64,000 nt of DNA from Massilia soli (GTDB lineage: Bacteria > Pseudomonadota > Gammaproteobacteria > Burkholderiales > Burkholderiaceae_D). Each line of letters begins with the position of its first letter. The first letter of the stretch is position 1. The stretch is taken from assembly GCF_016809835.1 (NCBI RefSeq), contig NZ_JAFBIL020000006.1:1-64000 (forward strand), written 5' to 3'. Under the pieces are notes generated by a model. That model did not search any database. It was not told the DNA's origin and saw only the letters and a list, made by a program, of their open reading frames with translations. Positions 33,829 to 41,457 of the stretch are shown piece by piece. A program made the position numbers and the translations under genes.

Positions 33829-34539
33829 TCACTCCAGCGCGGCGGAAAAAAGCGCTTGCCGCGTCGCTGCCCTGCCCTGGTGCATCAGCACATCGATGAT
33901 CGACAATCCCGGCGTGAACGTCGCGCCATCCTGGGCATACGCATCCAGTCGCGGTTTCAGGAAACGCAGCTGCATCCCGAGCGCGGCGAAATCGGCGGCC
34001 GCGTACAAGTGCTTGCCGCCGGGCGCATTGACATAGACGCTGGCGTGCTCCTGGCGGCAAATGTCGAGGATCCGCTGCGCACCCTTGTAGTGCTGGTTTT
34101 CATAGTGAGAGGACGTGGCAATGATCTGGCATGGCAGTTCCAGCCAGGCGTGCAGCGCGATGAGGGAACAGCGCAGGTAGGGCGCCAGCATGGTTTCCGG
34201 ACAGCCGAGGATGTCCTGCGCCAGGGGCATGGTTTCCGCATAAAACGGCGCCTTGCGATACGACTGCTCGACCGTCTTGAGCAGCTTGCTGCGCCAGGCC
34301 GAGTCCTCGCTCACCGCGATCTGGTTGATCAGCAGGTTCTGGCTGGCCGCGCGCAAGGGGATGGTCATCCAGTGTTCGCGCCCGCCCACCATGATGCGGT
34401 TGCGGTTGATCCAGCCACGCTTGATGAAACCGACATCGTCGAACAGCACGAAGCGGTCGACCGCGGCCATCAATTGGAGGTAGCCGATGTAGGGCACGAA
34501 ATACGGCTGCATGATGGCCAGTCTCACCGCAAGTTCCAT
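33829..34539 (-). CDS. WbqC-family protein
   Basis: Encodes 236 residues. The start LAIMQPYFVPYIGYLQLM, DRFVLFDDVGFIKRGWINRN and GREHWMTIPL are the WbqC signature. The family is common in O-antigen and flagellin-modification loci and is thought to act in amino-sugar biosynthesis, but no reaction is proved to my knowledge. It leads the minus-strand operon and faces the OGT-like gene across a 256-bp divergent region. Confidence 0.9.
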   Translation of the reverse strand: MELAVRLAIMQPYFVPYIGYLQLMAAVDRFVLFDDVGFIKRGWINRNRIMVGGREHWMTIPLRAASQNLLINQIAVSEDSAWRSKLLKTVEQSYRKAPFYAETMPLAQDILGCPETMLAPYLRCSLIALHAWLELPCQIIATSSHYENQHYKGAQRILDICRQEHASVYVNAPGGKHLYAAADFAALGMQLRFLKPRLDAYAQDGATFTPGLSIIDVLMHQGRAATRQALFSAALE

Positions 34540-34795
34540 CCTGTCATTGCTGCGCTTTCGTCAAATAATCCAGGCCAATCGCCAGCGTGATAGTGCTCCA
34601 TGGAATAAGCTGCGTCAAGAAACGCTGTGGCTTGTCAAAATTTCCACAGAGAAAATTAGCCCGTTTGGCGGAAAGGGACGCGGTACAATTCCGTAAGCAC
34701 ATTTCCTAGCTAAATCCTATGAGCGCAATGACACTTTCCACCACGTGTTCCGACCCGTGCAGCACGATCCGGGCCGTGCCGTGAAAGGCCAGCCG

Positions 34796-37084
34796 ATGCG
34801 CGCCAACGCACCCGACGCTGAACTGGCGCAGCTGCGGCGCGCACTGAAGCTGGCGCCGCGCAGCGCCAAGGCGCACGCCGAGCTGGGATTGGCGCTGCAG
34901 CGGGCCGGCCAGTTCGCGCCCGCCGTGGCCAGCCAGCGCCGCGCGCTCGAACTCGATCCGGGCATGGTCAGGCTGCATGGGATCATGGCGCCGGCGCTGC
35001 ATGCGCTGGCAGAATACCCGGCGGCCGCTGACAGTTACCGCAAGGCCATTGCCCTGCAGCCTGACAACGCCGCCTTGCACTATGGACTGGGCGAGGCGCT
35101 GCGCGCGCTGGCCGACTACCCGGCGGCCGAGTCCAGCTACCGCCGCGCGCTGCAATTGCGGCCGCACGACCAGTATGCCTACACCGGCCTGGCAGGCGCG
35201 CTGCATGGACTGGGCGACCTGGACGGCGCCGCCGCCGCCTACAGCCAGGCGCTGGCGATCGCCCCGGACCATGTCGATGCCTTGCTCAATCTCGGCAATA
35301 CGTCGCTGCGCCAAGGCCAGTTCACCATCGCGGCCGACGCCTACAACGGCGTGCTGAAGGTGCGGCCCGACCATTACGATGCCCGCATCAACCTCGGTGT
35401 GACGCTGGCGTCGCTGGACCAGCACGAAGCCGCGCTGGCATGCTACCGCCAGGCGCTGGCGGGGCGCCCGAACGACCAGGTCGCACAGCGCCATATCTCG
35501 TCGACCCTGGCACGGCTTGGCAAGCACGCCGAGGCGCTGGCATTCCGCGAAGCGCTGCGCGACGCCGCGCCGGACAACGGACTGTTCCATTTCGATGTCG
35601 GCCAATCGCTGCACCAGATGGGCCAGCCGGCACTGGCGATGGCCAGCCTGGCCCGCGCCTTGGCGCTGCGGCCGGACGATGCCGCCATCCATACCTATGT
35701 CGCATGGATCCATATGGAAGGCGGCGAACGCGACCTCTCGCTGGCAAGCTACCGCCGCGCGTTGCAGCTCGATCCCCGCCCTGTCACGTTCAGCAATACG
35801 CTGTTCGCACTGAGCCACTGCACCAACGACCCGCACGAACTGCTGGCCGAGCACCTGCGCTTCGGCGACTTGTTCGAGCGCCCGCTGCTGGCCCTGCGCC
35901 GCCCCCATCCGAATGTGGCGGACCCGGCGCGCCGGATCAATATTGGCTTCGTCTCGGCCGACCTGTACAACCACGCGGTGGTTACCTTCGTCGAGCCGAT
36001 CCTCGAATTGCTCACCCATAGCACCGAGTTGTCGCTGTTCGCCTACAACAACGGCAAGGTCGACGACGAAGTCACCGCGCGGCTGCGCGGCTATTTCCCG
36101 CACTGGCGCTCGATCTCCGCACTCGACGACGAAGCGGCCGAACGCATGATCCGCGCCGATGGCATCGACATCCTGATCGACATGTCGGGTCATTCCGGCG
36201 CCAACCGGCTGCCCCTGTTTGCGCGCAAGCCGGCGCCGCTCCAGATCAGCTGGCTCGGCTATGCCGGCACCACCGGCTTGCAGGCAATGGACTATTACTT
36301 CACCGATGGCTTCCACCTGCCCGAAGGGCGTTACGACGACCAGTTCACCGAAAAAATCGTGCGCCTGCCGCTCGGCGCGCCGTTCATGCCGGCGCCAAAC
36401 GCCCCCGAGATCAGCGAGCTGCCCGCCCTGCGCAACGGCTACATGACGTTCGGCACATTCAACCGGGCCAATAAGCTCAGCCGCGAGGTGATTGCGCTGT
36501 GGGCAAAATTGCTGCATGCGGTACCCGACGCCCGGCTGTTGCTGGGTGGGCTACATCCGGGCGCCGACACGCTGGTGCTGGGCTGGCTGCGCGACCAGGG
36601 TATCGACGCAACGCGCCTGCAGCTGCAGCCGCGCGGCACCGTCGGCGAGTACCTGGCCGCGCACGACCAGGTCGATATCTGCCTCGGCGCCTTCCCCTAC
36701 ACCGGCACGACGACGGTCTGCCACGCGCTCTGGATGGGGGTACCGACCCTGACCAACACCGGCCCGACCAATCCCAGCCACGCCGCGGTGTGCCACATGG
36801 CCCACCTTGGCCTGACCTCGTTCGTGGCCGATAACGACGACCACTTCGTCGACTTGGGCGTGTTCCTGTCACAGAATGTGGACGAGCTGGCGCAATTGCG
36901 CGCCACCATGCGCCAGCGTTTCGGCCAGTCGGTGTCCGGCCATCCGATCATCGCCGCCTCGGGCCTGGAGCGCGGGTTGCGGCTGATCTGGGAGCGCTGG
37001 TGCGCCGGCCTGCCGCCTGAGTCCATGCGCGTCAGGCTGTCCGACCTGATGACTTCCGAACCGGCACTGGAGCCTGAAGCATGA
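34796..37084 (+). CDS. TPR-GT41 glycosyltransferase (SPINDLY/OGT-like)
   Basis: Encodes 762 residues. The ATG at 34796 follows an AAAGG site; upstream only a GTG exists. Residues about 10-355 hold around ten TPR repeats (AHAELGLALQRAGQFAPAVA; YRKAIALQPDNAALHYGLGE). From about 375 the GT41 catalytic part begins: INIGFVSADLYNHAV, DILIDMSGHSGANRLPLFA, LQISWLGYAGTTG, TFGTFNRANKLSREVIALWA. Bacterial members glycosylate serine or threonine of proteins, and FlmG in Caulobacter is a TPR-containing flagellin glycosyltransferase. Position just upstream of flagellin makes flagellin the likely substrate. It overlaps the aminotransferase start by 4 bp. Confidence 0.9.
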   Translation: MRANAPDAELAQLRRALKLAPRSAKAHAELGLALQRAGQFAPAVASQRRALELDPGMVRLHGIMAPALHALAEYPAAADSYRKAIALQPDNAALHYGLGEALRALADYPAAESSYRRALQLRPHDQYAYTGLAGALHGLGDLDGAAAAYSQALAIAPDHVDALLNLGNTSLRQGQFTIAADAYNGVLKVRPDHYDARINLGVTLASLDQHEAALACYRQALAGRPNDQVAQRHISSTLARLGKHAEALAFREALRDAAPDNGLFHFDVGQSLHQMGQPALAMASLARALALRPDDAAIHTYVAWIHMEGGERDLSLASYRRALQLDPRPVTFSNTLFALSHCTNDPHELLAEHLRFGDLFERPLLALRRPHPNVADPARRINIGFVSADLYNHAVVTFVEPILELLTHSTELSLFAYNNGKVDDEVTARLRGYFPHWRSISALDDEAAERMIRADGIDILIDMSGHSGANRLPLFARKPAPLQISWLGYAGTTGLQAMDYYFTDGFHLPEGRYDDQFTEKIVRLPLGAPFMPAPNAPEISELPALRNGYMTFGTFNRANKLSREVIALWAKLLHAVPDARLLLGGLHPGADTLVLGWLRDQGIDATRLQLQPRGTVGEYLAAHDQVDICLGAFPYTGTTTVCHALWMGVPTLTNTGPTNPSHAAVCHMAHLGLTSFVADNDDHFVDLGVFLSQNVDELAQLRATMRQRFGQSVSGHPIIAASGLERGLRLIWERWCAGLPPESMRVRLSDLMTSEPALEPEA

Positions 37085-38256
37085 AGACCATCCGCCATCG
37101 CGCCGACCTTGCGGTCAACGGCGCCGTTCCCGCCTTCGACGAGCTGCTGCACGTGGGGCGACCCAACATGGGCGACCGCGCCGCCTTCATGCAGTACGCG
37201 GCCGACATTTTCGACCGCCGCTGGCTCAGCAACAACGGCCCGCTGGTGCAGGAATTCGAAGGCGAAGTGGCGCGCCACCTCGGCGTCAAGCACTGCGTGG
37301 CAATGTGCAACGGCACCATCGCGCTGGAAATAGCGATCCGCGCGCTTGGCCTGACCGGCGAAGTCATCGTGCCGTCGTATACGTTTGTCGCCACCGCCCA
37401 CGCGCTGCAATGGCAGTCGATCACGCCGGTGTTCGCCGACGTCGATCCGGCTACCCACACCTTGTCGCCGGCCGCGGTGCGCCGCATGATCACGCCGCGT
37501 ACCAGCGGCATCATCGGCGTGCACCTGTGGGGACGCGGTGCGCCGGTCGAGGAACTGCAGGAGATCGCCGACGAGCATGGCCTGAAACTGATGTTCGATG
37601 CCGCCCACGCGTTCTCCTGCACGTACCAGGGCCGCATGATCGGCAGCTTCGGCGCCTGCGAAGTGCTCAGTTTCCATGCCACCAAGTTCTTCAACAGCTT
37701 CGAAGGCGGCGCGGTCGTCACCAACGACGACCAGCTGGCCGAGGCAATCCGCCTGATGCGCAATTTCGGCTTTGTCGATCTCGACAAGGTGATCCACCCT
37801 GGCACCAACGGCAAGATGATCGAGATCGCCGCCGCCATGGGCCTGGTCAACATGCGCTCGCTGGACCAGGTGATCGCCGCCAACCGCGCTAACTATGTCG
37901 CCTACCGCGAGGCGGTGCGTGGCATTGATGGCGTGCGCGTGCTCGAATACAACGAGCACGAGCGCAACAACTATCAATATGTGGTGCTGGAAGTGGCGCC
38001 CGATTGCACCATTGGGCGCGATGCGCTGGTGGACGCCCTGCGCGCCGAAAACGTGATGGCGCGCCGCTACTTCTGGCCTGGCTGCCACAAGATGGAACCC
38101 TACCGCAGCCTGTTCCCGCACGCGGGCCTGGTACTGCCCGACACCGAGGCGGTCGCCGCCAGCGTGATCGTTCTGCCAACTGGCCAAACCATGACCCCGG
38201 ACATGGTAGCGACGGTGGCCCAGATCATCCGCACCGCTGTTTCCCACCCCGCCTGA
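37081..38256 (+). CDS. DegT/DnrJ/EryC1 sugar aminotransferase
   Basis: Encodes 391 residues. A PLP-dependent transaminase of nucleotide sugars. Key parts are CVAMCNGTIALEIAIRALG (cofactor phosphate loop), MFDAAHAFSC with the pyridine-binding Asp173 and His176, and SFHATKFFNSFEGG with the Schiff-base Lys202. VioA/FdtB-type enzymes make dTDP-4-amino- or 3-amino-dideoxyhexoses. Together with the LbH acyltransferase, it suggests an N-acylated amino sugar such as viosamine. Coupled to the GT41 gene by ATGA overlap, and followed by a terminator then flagellin. Confidence 0.9.
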   Translation: MKTIRHRADLAVNGAVPAFDELLHVGRPNMGDRAAFMQYAADIFDRRWLSNNGPLVQEFEGEVARHLGVKHCVAMCNGTIALEIAIRALGLTGEVIVPSYTFVATAHALQWQSITPVFADVDPATHTLSPAAVRRMITPRTSGIIGVHLWGRGAPVEELQEIADEHGLKLMFDAAHAFSCTYQGRMIGSFGACEVLSFHATKFFNSFEGGAVVTNDDQLAEAIRLMRNFGFVDLDKVIHPGTNGKMIEIAAAMGLVNMRSLDQVIAANRANYVAYREAVRGIDGVRVLEYNEHERNNYQYVVLEVAPDCTIGRDALVDALRAENVMARRYFWPGCHKMEPYRSLFPHAGLVLPDTEAVAASVIVLPTGQTMTPDMVATVAQIIRTAVSHPA

Positions 38257-38269
38257 GCCGTTTTGTTAG

Positions 38270-38298
38270 CGGCCTGAAAACATTTCGGGCCGTTTCCT
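38270..38298 (+). terminator. Terminator after the aminotransferase gene
   Basis: CGGCCTGAAA-aca-TTTCGGGCCG (one wobble) followed by TTTCCTCC, separating the modification operon from flagellin. Confidence 0.65.
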
Positions 38299-38428
38299 CC
38301 TCATTTCATCTTTTTTCAAAAAATTTCCGTGCGGCATTTAATGAACCGCTCACAACGGTCGCTTTGTGCTTGGGAGAGCAGGAAAACCACATGCTCCGAA
38401 CAGTATCCACCTAACCAGGAGTAACACC

Positions 38429-39574
38429 ATGCTGAGCCTTCACACCAATAGCGCCGCCCTGTCCGCACAAGCTTCGGTATCCCGCAACCAGGGCACCCTG
38501 TCGACCTCGATGACCCGCCTGAGCACTGGCTTCCGCATTAACTCGGCGATGGACGACGCTGCTGGCCTGCAGATTGCAACCCGCCTCAAAGCACAAACCA
38601 GCGGTATGGCCATGGCCATGCGCAACACCCAAAACGCTATCTCGATGATGCAGACCGCCGAAGGCGCGCTCGGCGAGACCAGCAACATCCTGATCCGCAT
38701 GAAGGATCTGGCGACCCAGTCGGCTGACGCATCGTCGACCGCTTCGGACAAGACCGCAATGCAGTCGGAATATGACGCACTGGCTTCGGAACTGAGCAAC
38801 ATCATCGGCAACACCTCGTTCGGTGGCGCCAAGCTGCTGAACAAGGCTGCCGACGCTGCCGCCCTGGCACTGGCCGCAACTGCCAAGACTGCTGACGCCG
38901 CAGCCGCCACCAGCGCAACCGCAACCGCCGTCAGCTCGCTGGCTGCTTACAACACCGCAGCTGCTACGTTCACCTCGACCCCGTCGGCAGCCAATGCCAC
39001 CGCGATGCAGACGGCCCGTGAAACCATGGAAGCCGACGCCGCTGCTGAAGCCGCCGCGACCGCCAAGTCGACCGCATCGACCGCCTACGAAACCGCTGCC
39101 CTGGCATCGACCACCAGCGGCAAGTTCGCTGCCTCGATGGACTTCCAGATCGGCGCATCGACCTCGGAAAAGATGGGCCTGGACCTGTCGTCGCAACTGA
39201 CCGCGCTGCACTCCCAGCTCGGCGCAACCAGCGTCAACTACAACTCGTTCGGCGCAGCAACCGGCCTGGCTGGTACTGAACTGACCGGCGCTGGCTCGGC
39301 TTCGCTGAGCATCGACAAGCTGTCGACCGCGATCGACTCGATCGGCGCAGTTCGCTCGGCACTGGGTGCTGCTGCAAACCGCCTGGAACACGTCGCCACC
39401 AACCTGGCTAACGTGTCGAGCAACACCGAAGCTGCTTCGGGCCGTATCATGGACGTCGACTTCGCCACCGAGAGCTCGAACATGACCTCGACCCAGATGC
39501 TGCTGCAAGCTGGCACCGCGATGCTCAAGCAGAGCAACAGCATGTCGTCGATGGTAATGTCCCTGCTGCAGTAA
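38429..39574 (+). CDS. lafA: Flagellin (lateral type)
   Basis: Encodes 381 residues. The start is the ATG after AGGAG at 38429. The N-terminal D0/D1 (LSLHTNSAALSAQASVSRN, MTRLSTGFRINSAMDDAAGL) and C-terminal D1/D0 (AANRLEHVATNLANVSSNTE, ending MSSMVMSLLQ) are typical. The middle (about 145-245) is an alanine/threonine/serine-rich low-complexity segment without cysteine, a good target for O-glycosylation by the GT41 enzyme encoded just upstream. No secretion signal is needed since it uses the type III apparatus with FliS. It has its own strong terminator, so it is highly expressed as a single gene. Confidence 0.95.
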   Translation: MLSLHTNSAALSAQASVSRNQGTLSTSMTRLSTGFRINSAMDDAAGLQIATRLKAQTSGMAMAMRNTQNAISMMQTAEGALGETSNILIRMKDLATQSADASSTASDKTAMQSEYDALASELSNIIGNTSFGGAKLLNKAADAAALALAATAKTADAAAATSATATAVSSLAAYNTAAATFTSTPSAANATAMQTARETMEADAAAEAAATAKSTASTAYETAALASTTSGKFAASMDFQIGASTSEKMGLDLSSQLTALHSQLGATSVNYNSFGAATGLAGTELTGAGSASLSIDKLSTAIDSIGAVRSALGAAANRLEHVATNLANVSSNTEAASGRIMDVDFATESSNMTSTQMLLQAGTAMLKQSNSMSSMVMSLLQ

Positions 39575-39609
39575 TAGCCGCAACTCCCCCGCCCCCGGGC
39601 GGGCACGAG

Positions 39610-39643
39610 AGCCAGCCGGCGTACACCGGCTGGCTTTTTTTTG
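39610..39643 (+). terminator. Flagellin terminator
   Basis: AGCCAGCCGG-cgtaca-CCGGCTGGCT is a perfect 10-bp stem followed by eight T. Confidence 0.9.
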
Positions 39644-39678
39644 TCCCCGAATAAGTAGCACTTTTCTGGCGGCTGACC

Positions 39679-40596
39679 ATGGCAACGATCCATTTCGCAG
39701 CAGTGCATCCCGTTCCGGCCACCGCGCCGGCGCCGGCCGTGAACCCGAACATCGCCAGCTTGCCGGCGCTGCCGGTATCGGTACCGCTGGCCGCCGCCGA
39801 CGCGCCCGGCAGCGCTGGCCTGGCCCAGCTCGCCGCCAGCCCTGGCGCCGCGATGGCAGAAGCGGCCTCGATGCGCCCCGACCAGTTGTTCATGGCGCGC
39901 CAGATGGCCTGGCCTGCGCTGGACGGCGCCACCCTGGCCAACGCCTGGCGCGGCATGATCGCCACCTATGGCGCCCAGCTGGCCGCGCTGCAGCACCAGG
40001 CCGCCAGTCAGCATGTGCCGTCCGCGCTGCTGATGTCCGGCCAGTTCCCGCCCTCGCAGCAACCGCAGCAGCCCGCGCTGCACTGGCACCCGGACGCCTG
40101 GCGTTTCGTCACCCAGGGCCCGGCGCGGCCGATGACCTTGCGCGTGCTGGCCGGCGGGCCCGACCAGCCGCCCGGACGGCGGCGCCGCGGCAAGGCCGCG
40201 TTGCGGGTCGAACTGACGCTGGAAGATGGCATGCGCGCGACGGTGCAGCTGGAAATGATGCCGGAAGGTGTGATGATGGAACTGGCCGCGCCTTACACCA
40301 GCTCGCTCGAGCTGCTGCGCGCGGCCTTGCCGGAACTGCGCGTCGCGCTCGACCGCGCCGGCCTGACGCTGGTGCGCACGACCCTGCGCCATGCGCTCGC
40401 GCCGGCGCGCGCGGTCAATGACGCGGCGGCCGCGCAAGCGCTGCCCGACACGCTGTTTCGCGCGATGGCCGATGTGGCCCTGCTGCTGGCGATGCCGGCC
40501 GACCCGCCTGAGGCGACGCCGCACGAGACACCCCTCGACGCGCCGGACGGCGAACCGAACTATCCGCCAAGCTACCCGGTCGACGACCCCGCATAA
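39679..40596 (+). CDS. FliK-like hook-length-control domain protein, second copy
   Basis: Encodes 305 residues. The N-terminal 150 residues are alanine/proline/glutamine-rich and disordered. The C-terminal part (ALRVELTLEDGMRATVQLEM, then SSLELLRAALPELRVALDRA) fits the FliK C-terminal 'Flg_hook' fold, the part that talks to FlhB. A separate, better FliK lies at 55787. This protein may be a divergent FliK paralogue, a filament-specific regulator, or a T3S substrate-switch partner. Its stop codon touches the REP-like inverted repeat, so its tail could be shortened. Confidence 0.6.
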   Translation: MATIHFAAVHPVPATAPAPAVNPNIASLPALPVSVPLAAADAPGSAGLAQLAASPGAAMAEAASMRPDQLFMARQMAWPALDGATLANAWRGMIATYGAQLAALQHQAASQHVPSALLMSGQFPPSQQPQQPALHWHPDAWRFVTQGPARPMTLRVLAGGPDQPPGRRRRGKAALRVELTLEDGMRATVQLEMMPEGVMMELAAPYTSSLELLRAALPELRVALDRAGLTLVRTTLRHALAPARAVNDAAAAQALPDTLFRAMADVALLLAMPADPPEATPHETPLDAPDGEPNYPPSYPVDDPA

Positions 40597-40689
40597 CGTC
40601 GTTCCCGCGAAGGCGGGAACCTATGCCGCCCCTGCACGATTTATCTCTGGTCGGCTTCAATATAGGTTCCCGCTTTCGCGGGAACGACG
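40597..40689. repeat. REP-like extragenic inverted repeat
   Basis: Two 28-nt arms (40597-40624 and 40662-40689) are reverse complements with one mismatch. Each arm itself contains a GTTCCCGC/GCGGGAAC hairpin. This is the layout of a bacterial interspersed palindrome pair (REP/BIME, sometimes moved by a TnpA-REP transposase). Confidence 0.8.
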
Positions 40690-40720
40690 GTGACATTGCT
40701 AGCGGGGGCGTTGCTGATTA

Positions 40721-40836
40721 CCCTACCGTCCCGACATCGACACTTCGCGGTTCTCGGGAATCTCGGGCCGCACCTGCGGCACCAGCAGTAACGGCGGGGT
40801 CTGCTGCTGCTTCATCTGCTCGCGCGCCACCGGCAA
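40721..40836 (-). pseudogene. Fragment of flhA 3' end (partial duplicate)
   Basis: About 116 bp match the last part of intact flhA at 41461-41635, in the same orientation: CGACACTTCGCGGTT, then ACGGCGGGGTCTGCTGCTGC and CATCTGCTCGCGCGCCACCG. Relative to the intact copy, an internal stretch of about 60 bp is missing. Identity ends at about 40836. With the intact copy it brackets the small secreted-protein gene as imperfect direct repeats. Confidence 0.85.
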
Positions 40837-40859
40837 GGTCGAGGGAGTTGACGAGCGTC

Positions 40860-41402
40860 CTAACGCTGATATTCATGGTAGCCGCAAGCAGGCTTACGGA
40901 ATGGCGCGTCAGGCACAAGCTTTCCATCCCGGAAGAACTGCCCTTGCGGGTGGCTGATTGAAAGTACGATCTTTGTTTCGCCTTCAGGCATATCGTAGAG
41001 GGCACATTCCGAGACGATGCGAATGGGGCGGCGTGGATTCGTCGTGTTGGTGATGTTCACCACGGGAACTGGAGGGGAATAGCCCCCGTTCGATTGATTC
41101 GTAAGAACGATCGAATATTTTTTGCCTCCCATCTTGCACTCTCTTCTATGCGGAAGCGGCTTGTCCGGAACGTTCAAGTCGTCTTCAGTCGTTCGCCAGG
41201 TTGACAGCTTGTCGACGTCGATGACGTTGCGCTCCAACAGCCGTGCTTCGCCGGCTTCGTTGTAAGCGGAATAGTCGATCACTGCAATCTGATCGCGCGA
41301 ACACTCGACCTTGAAGCTTCGGTAGTACCAATCTGCCAGCGCCGAACTGCTGCAGCTTGCAGAAAGTGCCAGGACAATCAACGTTCTCGACTTCATAAGC
41401 AT
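40860..41402 (-). CDS. Secreted hypothetical protein inserted beside flhA
   Basis: Encodes 180 residues from the ATG at 41402 (another at 41396). MLMKSRTLIVLALSASCSSS is a signal peptide, cleaved near ALA. The mature part has four cysteines (VECSRD, RRECKMG, SECALYD, PACGYHEY) likely in disulfides, and a beta-rich look. GC is well below the flagellar genes around it, which suggests acquisition. It is bracketed by the flhA fragment and the flhA end. The family is not recognised, and there is no reason to think it is flagellar. Confidence 0.7.
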   Translation of the reverse strand: MLMKSRTLIVLALSASCSSSALADWYYRSFKVECSRDQIAVIDYSAYNEAGEARLLERNVIDVDKLSTWRTTEDDLNVPDKPLPHRRECKMGGKKYSIVLTNQSNGGYSPPVPVVNITNTTNPRRPIRIVSECALYDMPEGETKIVLSISHPQGQFFRDGKLVPDAPFRKPACGYHEYQR

Positions 41403-41457
41403 CACTTGCACCCTGGCCAGTATGTGTCCGGCAAACTCAACGACAACGCTAATCTAA

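Noticed and set aside
34706-36517. Long open frame (603 codons) opposite the TPR-GT41 gene
   Set aside because: Antisense shadow of repeated TPR codons; no ribosome site or known domain.
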